Origin: a bacterium
GTDB lineage: Bacteria > JAJVIF01
Reading direction: 5' to 3'
Length of the DNA: 64,000 nucleotides
NCBI GenBank assembly: GCA_022072165.1
Contig: JAJVIF010000002.1
Coordinates: 616,063 to 680,062, forward strand
A program made the translations under genes and the position numbers. Under the pieces are notes generated by a model. That model saw only the letters and a program-made list of their open reading frames with translations. It did no database searches and was not told the DNA's origin. Shown here piece by piece: positions 13,883 to 23,109 of this stretch (within the stretch, counting starts at the first letter, position 1; every line of letters starts with the position of its first letter).

Positions 13883-16780
13883 CTACTGCCAGTTGTCCGG
13901 TGGAATCCAGACTTCGAGCCAGGACTCGCACCAGTCATCGGTGCTGAGTGATTCGGTGGTGACGGTGAGATTCTCAGCGTAGAGGAAGCTGGTGCGTCCT
14001 GCCCCATCTTCTCCGATGGCGACGGTGCTCTTTTGCATCCGGGCGGTGAGCGTCATGATGAGTCCATCATCGTTGTTCAGCACTTCCCGGTAGCCGTTGT
14101 CGCCAGTAATCACAATCTGGGCATCCTGGGGTCCGGCGAGCAGACTCATGTTGGGGCCGTAGTTGTCGATCACGATGTCCCCCCGGTCGACCGTTTCGCC
14201 AGGGAAGAGATTCATCGCGGGATTCGGATTCCCCTGAATCGACGACTGATAGGTCCCATCGCACTCGAAGCGCCAGGCGTTGTACTGGCCGCCGGCTCCC
14301 CGGACCAGGACAAAGAAAGCCTCGTTGTAGAAGTTGATGTCGAAGTCCTCCACGACCGCGCCGGCAATGACGCCGCCCGAGGCGGTCCCCAGGCTGAAGG
14401 TGGCAGAGGTGTCTTCAGTGTAGGTGGTGCCCCCGGCGGGTCCGGAGTACTTTCGCATGGTGTTGGTGCTGTCCAGCGCCCAGAGGTTGTTGTAGCGGTC
14501 GATAGCCATCGCCACCACCCGCTGCCCGACATTGATATTCCCCCGGTCGGCAGTGGCCGGCGCACCGGTGGTATCGAAGAAGTGAATCACCTGCCCGGCG
14601 TTGGCGTAGATCTCGGTCGTTTCCAGCCCGGGATTGGTCTCACTTTGAGTGATATTGGAGGCGACCCAGAAGACCCGGCCGTTGCCATCGACCTCCATGT
14701 GGTGCGCCCGATTGGCGAAGCCGGGACCGGGATAGGATGTGGTGGTGAGGGCGATCGCCTCATCGGTGAAGTAGTTCCAGCGCCAGAACTGCTGATTGAC
14801 ATTCCCCTGGACCAGCAGATCACCGCTGGTGTCCCGGAAGCCCGCCAGATCGTTCTGGCCGATGCCAGACGCGGTATCCATGTCCTCGTCGAGTGCGAAG
14901 GCAATCGAGACGAAGTCCGGATTGAAACCATCTTCATAGATAAAGGGGCCCAGGCTTGGGGCAGTGCTGGTCACGGTCGGGCATTCTCCGGGGATCCCGA
15001 CAATGAAAGGATAGGGTCCGCAGTCGACCTGGTTCACGCCATCGCTGAGCTGGACCGTGAGCTGATAGGTCCCCAGTATCGTGGGAGCGGTCAGCTTCTG
15101 GGTGAGGCGGCTGTCGGTGAAGGGATTGAACGCGGTCTCGCTGCCGATGCCGCTGTAGGGAATGATCACCTCACTGGTCTGAGAGCTTGATGGTCCGGAG
15201 TAGTTCATCCGGACCCGCAAATTCGCAGAATCATCGACGATCTGTGACAGATTCACGGTGAAGGTGCCCCCGGGCTCGATGAAGCCAGTCGAGGGGACCA
15301 CGCCATCGCAGGTCGGCGGCAGGTTGGGTCCACTGGACACCACCAGCACCGTGCTCATGTAGGAGACCGGCGCGACCTGCAGCCCCGGGTCGGTGATCGG
15401 CACCAGCCCCGGTCCCAGGTCGGTGGTGTAGTCCCGACGGGTCGGACTCGCTCCTTCAGGATCGGTGACTCGTACCAGCGCTGGATAGAGACCATCCTGG
15501 GGAGCGCTGGTGGACGTGACAGTCAGGGTGTACTCGATTTCATCCCCCGGCAGGCCAGTCTTCGCGCCGGGATTCAGTTCGGTCCCGACCGGCACGATGG
15601 CACTGACCCGGGGGGTCGAGATTTCGACCACCGGCGCACCGGGTTCGCCCTGCGCGACGGTATTGACCTGCGGGTCGAGACTCAGGTCGGACTCGAGGGT
15701 CACCGCCGCCCGGGCATCCCAGTCGCGGACCTGGACCGTCAGATCGGTAGTGCCTGTGGGGTCTTCTCCAGGCAGGGCATCGCCAGCGACAACCGTCACC
15801 TGCTCCACATCGAGGGCACCATGCGGCATCCGGTAGGCGAAAGTGAAGGGGTCCGGGTTGAGGGCGGGCAGACGCTTCGCCCGCGGATTCGGCAGCCCCC
15901 GGGGGTCCTGGTACTTTGCGATCACCGCGAGCTCGACTGCCACCGGGCCAGCGCTCATCGCATTCCGACTCAGCACGAAAGTGCCCCGGGTGGCCTGTCC
16001 CTGATGCAGGACCCCATAGCCGGTCCAGCTTGCCCGGTCAAAGCCAGCGTTGCTCCGCTGCCAGCCGCCGATCCCGTTGTCGAAGTTGCCGGTCGGTTGA
16101 TTCCCCGGATTCGGTTTGCCGATGCGCGTGCCAGCGCCGCCGTTGGCGCCGTCATCCACCACGAGCTGATACGGGAAGCAGTTCGTTTCTGTTGCGAGTG
16201 GGGGCAGGAGTCCCTTGGGCTGCGTATATCCCGCCGGATTCAGCAGCAGGCTGGTGTTGGCGACCACATCGCCGAAGAAGGTCTGATTAGGCCGCTCGGT
16301 GACGGGGATGTCGGCGAGGAGGAGCAATTGCGCGGCGATCCCCAGGTCCGCACGATTGCTCGCACTGGGGGGGGCAAGGAAGTCGACCGGCGCGCTAAAA
16401 GGATGGGTGAAGCGCCAGTCGAGTTCGAGGGTTGAGCCGGTCCGCCGAATGCCTGTGATGCGGAGGTTGTCCGGCTTCAGGAAAGCATCGATGCCCAGGA
16501 AGTAGAGGTCGTCATTGGCGAGAGCCGTGCGCCAGGGGGTGAGGGTCGCGGTGGCCTGGGCGGCATCCAAGGTCAGGGTGTACCCCCCCAGGGTCCCCTG
16601 TGAGAGGTCCGCCTGTCGTGCCCAGGGCGGCAGTGCGCCCTGCGTCGGCTGATGCGGAATGTCCGGGGTCTGAACAGGAGTTGTCAAGGATTGTCGCTGG
16701 GCGCATCCCGCCAGCGTCAAAATGCTGGCTGCCAGAGGCAAAGCGCAGGCAACGACTGCTAAGCGCGTCATTGGACGCAT
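13883..16780 (-). CDS. Large secreted lipoprotein (paralog family member)
   Basis: A 965-residue lipoprotein: signal peptide with lipobox LTLAGC at about residue 25, then an entirely beta-rich mature part. Residues about 60-330 match the 23110 gene product block by block (a TRY/ALAND...F.L.I...DNL segment, HPF.AP, NRADLG, LLLNPAG, GGWQ, WTGYGVLHQGQ, FAYRMPHGA.D.E.VT), so the two are paralogs. The middle resembles Ig/cadherin-like repeats (EIEYTLTVTS, TYQLTVQLSDG) and the last 350 residues look like a beta-propeller or SMP/NHL-type region. Role unknown, probably surface-attached. Shine-Dalgarno GAGGGAGA precedes the ATG. It is divergent from 16980. Confidence 0.85.
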   Translation of the reverse strand: MRPMTRLAVVACALPLAASILTLAGCAQRQSLTTPVQTPDIPHQPTQGALPPWARQADLSQGTLGGYTLTLDAAQATATLTPWRTALANDDLYFLGIDAFLKPDNLRITGIRRTGSTLELDWRFTHPFSAPVDFLAPPSASNRADLGIAAQLLLLADIPVTERPNQTFFGDVVANTSLLLNPAGYTQPKGLLPPLATETNCFPYQLVVDDGANGGAGTRIGKPNPGNQPTGNFDNGIGGWQRSNAGFDRASWTGYGVLHQGQATRGTFVLSRNAMSAGPVAVELAVIAKYQDPRGLPNPRAKRLPALNPDPFTFAYRMPHGALDVEQVTVVAGDALPGEDPTGTTDLTVQVRDWDARAAVTLESDLSLDPQVNTVAQGEPGAPVVEISTPRVSAIVPVGTELNPGAKTGLPGDEIEYTLTVTSTSAPQDGLYPALVRVTDPEGASPTRRDYTTDLGPGLVPITDPGLQVAPVSYMSTVLVVSSGPNLPPTCDGVVPSTGFIEPGGTFTVNLSQIVDDSANLRVRMNYSGPSSSQTSEVIIPYSGIGSETAFNPFTDSRLTQKLTAPTILGTYQLTVQLSDGVNQVDCGPYPFIVGIPGECPTVTSTAPSLGPFIYEDGFNPDFVSIAFALDEDMDTASGIGQNDLAGFRDTSGDLLVQGNVNQQFWRWNYFTDEAIALTTTSYPGPGFANRAHHMEVDGNGRVFWVASNITQSETNPGLETTEIYANAGQVIHFFDTTGAPATADRGNINVGQRVVAMAIDRYNNLWALDSTNTMRKYSGPAGGTTYTEDTSATFSLGTASGGVIAGAVVEDFDINFYNEAFFVLVRGAGGQYNAWRFECDGTYQSSIQGNPNPAMNLFPGETVDRGDIVIDNYGPNMSLLAGPQDAQIVITGDNGYREVLNNDDGLIMTLTARMQKSTVAIGEDGAGRTSFLYAENLTVTTESLSTDDWCESWLEVWIPPDNWQ

Positions 16781-16979
16781 AAGAGTCTCCCTCTGGCAGA
16801 CGCCCTGCGCACGCAGGCGTCTACCAGTACCGTGAGATGTCAGACCGCACCGTGGAATACCAAGTATACGTCGCGGTCGGGGAGTCTACGGCGGGGAGTC
16901 TGTAGAATGGCGACGTACAAAGTTCAACGCGACTCGTCCGTCACGCACGATTCGACGCAGGAAAAAAGGAAGGGACTCC

Positions 16980-17936
16980 ATGCTCCATCGATTGCACCAG
17001 CTTGGGCTGGTCCTGGCCCTGGTCTTCGCGGCTGTGGGCTGCGGAGGCGGCTCCAGTCTCCTCACCAACTTCACTTTTGACTACAAACCCGAGTTCTCGT
17101 CGTACACCGGCGGCGTGGGGGTCACCAGCCCGCTGGCAGGTGTCTGGAAGATCAACTTCTCCCGGGCGGTCGGCGCAGGGGGCGTCGGGGAAATTCGGCA
17201 GGCGACGAACTACGAGTTTGTCGCGCAGGCGACTGGCGCGGGCAAAGCGCTCGGCTTCACGCTGCATCCGGAGAACCGGGCGGCGACCTACTTCGTGCTC
17301 TTCCTCACTGGCAGCGCGATCGATGTCCGGGTGTATGAGTACAACCCCCGGGATGACCGGGTCACCCGGATCATCGCGAAGGGGACCTTCGACCTCGGAT
17401 TGCGGGAAGTCAGCACCACCAGCTACTCGGTCGAAATCTTCGATTCCGGTGGCAAGCGGGATGGAACGGGGACCTGGACTGGCTTCGGGGTGAACGCTTC
17501 GGCTCCGGGCTTCAATCCGCTGGCTGATGGCGCTCTCAACGGCGTCAAGTTTGTCCTCACCGACGAAGAAGGTCAGGGCGATCTGGAAGCTCATGGCTCT
17601 ATGAACCTCACCATTGCCGGGACGACCCTGACGGGCACCGCCACGGTCGAAATCGTGAACAACGAAGGAGTCTCCATCACCGATGGCACGCTCCAGGTCT
17701 CGGGTTCACGGGTCGGCGGAGCATCGGGAGGCGTCTTCAACCTCGCGATCAGCGGCTCCGTGGGAGGAGTGCCCTTCGCCGGGAGCGGCGTCCTGACCGG
17801 CATCGAGCGGGATGAAGAAACCCGGTTTGGCCCGGATGTCCTCTGCGGGAAAGTGCAGCTGCAATCCGAAAACGTGGGGGGCTCCATCATCCGGGCCCGG
17901 AAGTACTCCGGCCCGCTGGGACGCTCCAGCTACTAG
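16980..17936 (+). CDS. Secreted lipoprotein, beta-rich, unknown
   Basis: A 318-residue protein with a signal peptide and lipobox VFAAVGC followed by Gly-Gly-Gly-Ser. The mature part is strand-rich with many Gly, Thr and Ser, ending GGSIIRARKYSGPLG. From about residue 200 there are repeated strand patterns (MNLTIAGTTLTGTATVEIV, FNLAISGSVGGVPFAGSGVL) as in outer-surface beta-sandwich proteins. I do not recognise a family. The ATG is preceded by GGAAGGGA. An intrinsic terminator follows at 17966. Confidence 0.8.
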   Translation: MLHRLHQLGLVLALVFAAVGCGGGSSLLTNFTFDYKPEFSSYTGGVGVTSPLAGVWKINFSRAVGAGGVGEIRQATNYEFVAQATGAGKALGFTLHPENRAATYFVLFLTGSAIDVRVYEYNPRDDRVTRIIAKGTFDLGLREVSTTSYSVEIFDSGGKRDGTGTWTGFGVNASAPGFNPLADGALNGVKFVLTDEEGQGDLEAHGSMNLTIAGTTLTGTATVEIVNNEGVSITDGTLQVSGSRVGGASGGVFNLAISGSVGGVPFAGSGVLTGIERDEETRFGPDVLCGKVQLQSENVGGSIIRARKYSGPLGRSSY

Positions 17937-17965
17937 TCAGCACAGGCGATCCTGATCAACACCCA

Positions 17966-18001
17966 CACGGCTCCTCTGACGGGGAGCCGTGATTGCTTTT
18001 T
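17966..18001 (+). terminator. Intrinsic terminator
   Basis: An 11-bp stem (CACGGCTCCTC with GGGGAGCCGTG, one G-T pair) with a 4-base loop, then ATTGCTTTTT. It ends the 16980 lipoprotein unit. Confidence 0.85.
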
Positions 18002-18050
18002 GTCAGACCCGCGATCACCTCAGCATAGGCACTCAGGGCAGGAGGCGTGG

Positions 18051-18056
18051 TGTAAT
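18051..18056 (+). promoter_or_regulatory. -10 element, leaderless start of the 18064 gene
   Basis: TGTAAT (5 of 6) lies seven bases before the ATG at 18064; the nearest purine-rich stretch is too far upstream to act as a Shine-Dalgarno. Confidence 0.45.
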
Positions 18057-18063
18057 CGCCGTT

Positions 18064-18990
18064 ATGGCCCTGCCCGACCTCACCTCGCTCCTGATGCTCT
18101 GCGCGGAAGAGGAGCGCTGTCGCGGACTCATCGCCTTTGGCCCGGCCCTGCGGGACCACGCACCGCCAGCAGCCGAACTCGGGCTGCTACTCATTGCTGA
18201 TGATGCCGAGCTGAACGCGTCAGAGCTCCCCCTGCAGGATCAGATCGCGAGTCCGGATCCCGATCAGCCGCCGATTCGGCTGATCAGCTGTGGGCTGGCG
18301 CAGTTCGCGTCGGCCGCCCAGGACCCGGCCGAAACCGCCTGGTTCCTGCACCTGAGTGAAGGAGTGGTGCTGTTCGATGCCGACTCCAGCATCACGCCCC
18401 TCTGGGAGGCTGCCAGGGCCTGGACCCCGGCGCGTCTGGCGCGTGCCCGGTTGCTGCGGACTGGGGAACTGACCCGCTTTCTGGATGCGGCGGATCGGGC
18501 CATGGAAGAGCAGGACTGGGAGACCGCCCTCCGGGCACTGGCCGATGGGCTGATCACACAACGTCGGCTGGAGTTCCTGCGGGCCCAGGCCCATCCGGGG
18601 TCGAGCTTTTGGGGCATGGAACTGCCGGAAGGGATCGCGGCGGGGCACTTTCATGCGCTGGGTACTGATGTCACGACTCCGGAAGCGCTGGAGGGGCTGG
18701 CAGAAGTCCTCGCACTGGCGCTGGATGTCGCGCTGGAGGAGAGCTTCCCGACTTTCGCCCGACTCCTGGCACCCCATCCCATGGGGGTCGCTGTCGATAC
18801 GCTTCATTTTGATCCGCTGCTGGAAGACTTGCCGCACTGGGACCTGGTGCTCTGGCGACATCATCGACGGGGGGCGGTGGAGATCCGGGCGGAGCGTCGG
18901 GAACTCCCCGATCTGCCGGGTCACTGGACGACCAGCCTGATGGTGCAGCTTGCGGACGCTACTTCGCCGGGTGATTCCGAATCCAGCTAA
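18064..18990 (+). CDS. Nucleotidyltransferase-like protein, catalytic residues not evident
   Basis: A 308-residue cytosolic protein. The start FGPALRDHAPPAAELGLLLIADD aligns in style with the GSxxxG...DxDLLV core of minimal nucleotidyltransferases, and LHLSEGVVLFDAD with their later strand, but the acidic pair is replaced (ELGLLL). Residues about 120-175 form an amphipathic helical block like a HEPN or kanamycin-nucleotidyltransferase C-domain. This is a fold-level suggestion only. An in-frame extension to 17989 is rejected because a -10 hexamer precedes the ATG at 18064. Its last 32 bases overlap the 3' end of the convergent kinase gene. Confidence 0.65.
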   Translation: MALPDLTSLLMLCAEEERCRGLIAFGPALRDHAPPAAELGLLLIADDAELNASELPLQDQIASPDPDQPPIRLISCGLAQFASAAQDPAETAWFLHLSEGVVLFDADSSITPLWEAARAWTPARLARARLLRTGELTRFLDAADRAMEEQDWETALRALADGLITQRRLEFLRAQAHPGSSFWGMELPEGIAAGHFHALGTDVTTPEALEGLAEVLALALDVALEESFPTFARLLAPHPMGVAVDTLHFDPLLEDLPHWDLVLWRHHRRGAVEIRAERRELPDLPGHWTTSLMVQLADATSPGDSESS

Positions 18991-21103
18991 CCCACTCAGT
19001 CCCCCTGAACTGACCATGATTGCGGAATAGATGGATGTACCAGCGCCGCTCCAGGTCCATACAGAGGCGTGTGATTTCGAGTCCGGTGGGGGCTTCGCGA
19101 TATTGCCGGGGGGTCGGAGCGCGGAAGAACTCCCCCTGCTCCGCCATGATGGTAAGGGTGCGCTGCTGCAACGGCGAGAGGAAGGCCCAGCGAGCCGCCT
19201 GCAGCTGATCCACAGACCCCTGGAGGAGGGGATCCCGCATGGCGGTGAGGTCTCCGGGAGTCAGGGACGCCCGGCCATGCTGTTGCTTGCGATGGTGCAG
19301 CGCCTCCATCCAGTAAGCAGTCCAGGTGAAAAACTCGCGGTAGCTGGCGAACTGATGCGACCGGGAAGTTTGAATCAGATGCTTCAGAACGGCGGGGTCG
19401 CCGATGAAGTAGCCGAGCAGCCGCTGTAACTGCGCGGTTTCCAGCGGAGCCGGGGTGAATGGCTCGTAGCGCTGCGACTGTCGCTCCAGGCTCCGGACCA
19501 GGGCAGCCCAGGCGGGGTAGGCCGCCGCGACCCCGGCGATCCCGACCGGCAGTCCGGCGCAGATGTTGAGCACCGGCGCTGCTTCCAGCTTCGGCAGGAC
19601 CTTCATGAGCAGGCTAATGCAGCGCTGCTGAAAATCTTCGCAGTGGTCCCAAAGGAGTACCAGGGGCAGGTCTTCGGCGAGCTTACTGAGCACCAGGACC
19701 ACTTCGTTCGCCAGGCGCAGATCCCGCTCCGGTCCGAAGTGCGACTCATACCCTGCCGGGTCTTTGAGAAGGATGCGGAGTGTGGCATAGGCGTCCGGCG
19801 GTTCTTTGGTGAGATGCCGGAATTGCTCCTCCCATGCAAATTTGGGGTGCTGATGATGCGGGAAGAGTGCGTGGAAGACGCTGACCAGCGGTGTCAGCGC
19901 TGGTTCCCCCGGGAGGGGTGTCCAGGTCCGGACCAGCTGCAGCTCTTTGTTACCAACAAACGCCTCGTAGACCGCCCGACTGGTCCCCTGCCCCCGTCGC
20001 GCAAGAACCGGCACCTGACAGCCTTTGCCCATCCGGAAATGCCGGGTCTGCTCCCGCAGATGGAGGGCCAGGGGAGGTAGCGGATCCGCAGGACACCGGG
20101 GCGCGGGGAATCGCGGGAAGATCATGTTGGACCAGAACGCCGGACTGTCAGAGCGTCGGTGCGATTCCGGGAAAAGGCTGTAGTAGAAGTTCGACTGCTC
20201 CCGGGATTGCAGGAGCATGGCGATGTCCTGGAGCTGGGCGAAGCGTTCAGCTTTCCGCTTGCTCATCAGGCGATTGCAGAGGGCTGATGCGAAGCTCGTC
20301 ACCTGGGGATTGCGACGCCGGGCAGGGAGCGGCTGATCATGCTGATGCGCCGATGACTGCGCTTCCAGTGAATGCGCTTCGGGGAATGGAGGCACTCCTG
20401 TCAGCATGTAGTAGAGCAGACAGCCCAGGGAGTACTGATCCGCCTTGCTGTCGACCTGTGAAGAATCGATGAACTGCTCAGGGGCGGCAAAGGGGGCGGT
20501 CCCGACAAAAGACCCATGACGGGTCAGATTGTCAAACTCCAGCAGCGTCGAGTGTCCGAAGTCCATGACTTTGACGCGGCCATCATTGGTCAGATAGACA
20601 TTGGAGGGCTTGAGGTCGCCATGGACGATGCGGTGGGCTTCCACCGCCAGGAGGGCCTGTACGACCTGGCTGGCGATCCAGAGGGCCTGCCCCTCGGGCA
20701 GTCGCCCTCGCTCGGTGACCTCCTGCTCAAGGGTTTTGCCTTCCAGGAGTTCCAATGCCAGATAGAAGATGGAAGTCCCCAGCACCTCGGCCCGCCCGGT
20801 GCCGAAGAGCTGCACAACATTCGGATGGGTCACGCGCATCAGCGCTATCCCCTCGCGCTGGAAGCGTTCCAGCCGCTTGGGGTTGACTGCATTCGGCTTC
20901 AGGATTTTGAGTGCCGCGACATCACCGCTTTTGAAGTGGGATGCGCGATGCACGACGCCAAAGGCGCCTTCGTCGATGTACTCCCCGACTTGCCATTCAT
21001 CCAGCCGCTTCCCTTCGAGCTTGAGGGCTAACCCTTCAGGCTCGCGGGTCGCAGGCCGGGCTTGGGGAGGGGCTGGACCTCCTTCCCACCGATTGACGAC
21101 CAT
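18959..21103 (-). CDS. Ser/Thr protein kinase fused to an AAA_16-like ATPase domain
   Basis: A 714-residue protein. Residues about 38-300 are a complete Hanks-type kinase: Gly loop DEGAFGVV, ATP lysine K66 in AALKIL, catalytic loop HGDLKPSN (161-168), DFG (181-183) and APE. No transmembrane segment follows. Residues about 355-600 resemble the signalling ATPase part of PknK-like proteins, with a Walker-B-like LPLVLLWDHCED, but the P-loop position reads GQGTSRA, without the usual Lys. The C-terminal 110 residues are helical with a wHTH-like end. It is probably a cytosolic regulator. The start is uncertain: no Shine-Dalgarno is seen at 21103. Confidence 0.87.
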   Translation of the reverse strand: MVVNRWEGGPAPPQARPATREPEGLALKLEGKRLDEWQVGEYIDEGAFGVVHRASHFKSGDVAALKILKPNAVNPKRLERFQREGIALMRVTHPNVVQLFGTGRAEVLGTSIFYLALELLEGKTLEQEVTERGRLPEGQALWIASQVVQALLAVEAHRIVHGDLKPSNVYLTNDGRVKVMDFGHSTLLEFDNLTRHGSFVGTAPFAAPEQFIDSSQVDSKADQYSLGCLLYYMLTGVPPFPEAHSLEAQSSAHQHDQPLPARRRNPQVTSFASALCNRLMSKRKAERFAQLQDIAMLLQSREQSNFYYSLFPESHRRSDSPAFWSNMIFPRFPAPRCPADPLPPLALHLREQTRHFRMGKGCQVPVLARRGQGTSRAVYEAFVGNKELQLVRTWTPLPGEPALTPLVSVFHALFPHHQHPKFAWEEQFRHLTKEPPDAYATLRILLKDPAGYESHFGPERDLRLANEVVLVLSKLAEDLPLVLLWDHCEDFQQRCISLLMKVLPKLEAAPVLNICAGLPVGIAGVAAAYPAWAALVRSLERQSQRYEPFTPAPLETAQLQRLLGYFIGDPAVLKHLIQTSRSHQFASYREFFTWTAYWMEALHHRKQQHGRASLTPGDLTAMRDPLLQGSVDQLQAARWAFLSPLQQRTLTIMAEQGEFFRAPTPRQYREAPTGLEITRLCMDLERRWYIHLFRNHGQFRGTEWVSWIRNHPAK

Positions 21104-21375
21104 ACGAATCCATCACGACTGCCTGGTCGGGCCAGGCGTACGTCGCCAGGGAGTGCCGGCAATTCGCCGGGAAGTGTGCGCTGCGTCTGCAGGCGGTGGG
21201 AGGCGGCATCCGCACCCACAACAACAGTGCTCCGCTGGCTGGCCACACCTGTGCCCTGTCGCCTGCCCCGAAGACTGAACGTTCCGCCCTGTGGCAAGTA
21301 GATACTGCTATCCTACTGTCTGCGCGAGGATTCGACAAGTTGCCCTGTCATCCTGCTTGCATCATATAGCTGATT

Positions 21376-22236
21376 TCACTTGCGCGGCAAACTACGCAAA
21401 TTTCCGTGATACAGATCAAGTGGGGCGTAAGGTGGAAACAGCCCACTCCCTGCGGGGTAGTACAGGATGTCCAGTGGTAATCCGGGAGGGGCCTGGGTCG
21501 CGATGACACCCCAGCCATCGAGGGGGATGTGAAAGTGGAGCGCCTCACCTGCTGCCAGGGAAGCCGGTACGGGCCGCTCGCCGGTGAGCTCGGGAGTCGC
21601 GACGATATCGAAACGGACCTGTGCCCGTCCCAGTAAGTACGGACCGCTCGGGGACTCAATGACCAGGGTCCCCAGACGCTGCTCCTCATGAATGGCGATT
21701 TCGAAATCCATCGGATTAAACAGCCGCAGATGCAGGAGTCCCTGCTGCTCGGTCGGGAGGAGTTCGACCCCAAAAGCGGAGAGATCGGGTCGCAGGTAGG
21801 CCGCAGGGCTGTTGATCAGGACTTCGGCGAGAGCCTTGGGTCCCAGCAGGCCGAAGTAGAACCAGGCGTGCGTGAACCAGAGGACCCAGAGGACCCAGAA
21901 CCCGCGGCGACGTCGCTCCTCCCGCGCCGGGCCGTACCAGCGGGGACGAGTCACAGGCGGCAACCGGTCGCGCCAGCGGGTGTACAGGACCAGGCTCACC
22001 AGCAGAAAAGTGGCATTGAAGACGATGCCGAGGAACAGGGATCGCCGAAACAGACCGGCCGCCGGAGGTGCGGGGGTGAAGCCCGCCGAGAGGAGCCAGT
22101 GCGGCAGGACCAGCATCACAATGGCGGCAAACCACCAGGTCTGCCCCAACTGTGAGTAGTCCCAACCGTAGCGTGACGCTGCCGGTGCTGGGGCAGCATC
22201 GACAGCTGGCTCAGGAGGCGGGACGACCGTGTCCAT
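21376..22236 (-). CDS. Membrane protein with extracytoplasmic beta domain
   Basis: A 286-residue protein with three hydrophobic segments (around residues 35-55, 70-95 and 115-140: WWFAAIVMLVLPHWLL, SLFLGIVFNATFLLVSLVLY, FWVLWVLWFTHAWFYFGLLG), separated by an Arg-rich cytoplasmic loop. The C-terminal 140 residues are soluble and strand-rich. I know no family. The start at 22236 is chosen because a TACACT -10-like hexamer lies seven bases upstream; a longer frame to 22380 would cross the divergent lipoprotein gene. Its partner across the 46-bp divergent gap is that lipoprotein. Confidence 0.72.
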   Translation of the reverse strand: MDTVVPPPEPAVDAAPAPAASRYGWDYSQLGQTWWFAAIVMLVLPHWLLSAGFTPAPPAAGLFRRSLFLGIVFNATFLLVSLVLYTRWRDRLPPVTRPRWYGPAREERRRRGFWVLWVLWFTHAWFYFGLLGPKALAEVLINSPAAYLRPDLSAFGVELLPTEQQGLLHLRLFNPMDFEIAIHEEQRLGTLVIESPSGPYLLGRAQVRFDIVATPELTGERPVPASLAAGEALHFHIPLDGWGVIATQAPPGLPLDILYYPAGSGLFPPYAPLDLYHGNLRSLPRK

Positions 22237-22282
22237 AGGGGGGAGTGTACCGGGCCTTGCATCAGGTACGATGCCAAGGTCT

Positions 22283-23002
22283 ATGAGTCGTACGTCGCGG
22301 TGCCTGTCCTGGTGCGGTCTCCTCCTTTGCCTCCTGCTCGTGGTGGGATGCGATGCGCCATTGCAGCACGATGCCCTCATCCACCGGCTGGGGACGGGAG
22401 GCTACGCCAGCTTCCAGGTGACGTACTACCGTTTCAGCCCCGCGCAAATGCAGCAGTTTGTCGCAGGTGTCAGTCCCGAGCAGTACCTCTTCGATGCCAT
22501 CGTCGAATCAGGTCCCATCGAGCGCTTGCAATTTGTCTATACCCCCCGGTCGCACCGGGTGACGGTGATGCGGACCGGCAACGAGATCGATGTCTCGTAT
22601 CAGCTGACGAGTCAGCGGAAGAGCGGCGGACGGGGTCCGGTGGAGCAGGTGATCCGGGCGCTGAAAGAGGATCCTGGCCGTGCGAAGTCCTGGTTCGAGC
22701 GGGATATGTACAAAGCAGTGCCAGCGTCAGATCCCGACTACTTCATGGGCTTTGACCGGATTTTGCGACAACGACTGTCGCGTCAGAGTGGCACCACTTC
22801 CGACTGGCAGTTTGTCGAGCTTGCCCTGACCTATCCCCTCCCGCAGGCAGGGGCGCCGGTCTACACGGCGGAGGCGGCGCTGATCCCGCTCACGTCGGCG
22901 GGGAGCGATGGCGCCCTGGTGAGTGCGTTGTTGTCGTTGGCAGATCGGGAGTTCGCCGCGCTGCCGGATCCCCTCCTCGAGCGTCAGGCTGTCGGCTACT
23001 AG
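22283..23002 (+). CDS. Lipoprotein, unknown
   Basis: A 239-residue protein with a signal peptide and lipobox LLLVVGC, Cys at about 23. The mature part is mixed alpha/beta with a basic centre (QRKSGGRGPVEQVIRALKEDPGRAKSW) and a long amphipathic C-terminal helix. I do not recognise it. The ATG at 22283 starts the signal peptide directly; upstream ATGs at 22229 and 22271 are in frame but add only polar residues. A TACGAT sequence ten bases upstream may be the -10. Divergent from the membrane protein gene at 22236. Confidence 0.72.
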   Translation: MSRTSRCLSWCGLLLCLLLVVGCDAPLQHDALIHRLGTGGYASFQVTYYRFSPAQMQQFVAGVSPEQYLFDAIVESGPIERLQFVYTPRSHRVTVMRTGNEIDVSYQLTSQRKSGGRGPVEQVIRALKEDPGRAKSWFERDMYKAVPASDPDYFMGFDRILRQRLSRQSGTTSDWQFVELALTYPLPQAGAPVYTAEAALIPLTSAGSDGALVSALLSLADREFAALPDPLLERQAVGY

Positions 23003-23044
23003 GCTGATGTTGTGTGCGGCAGGATGGCCAGGGACCCGGTCCCT

Positions 23045-23050
23045 TACAAT
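23045..23050 (+). promoter_or_regulatory. -10 element upstream of the 23110 lipoprotein
   Basis: TACAAT at 23045-23050 predicts a leader of about 50 bases that ends in a Shine-Dalgarno (GAAAGGGG) before the ATG at 23110. No clear -35. Confidence 0.4.
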
Positions 23051-23109
23051 GTAGTGAAGCCTTCCCGTACACACTCTGACTCCCGCTGTACCCACGAAAG
23101 GGGCTCCCC

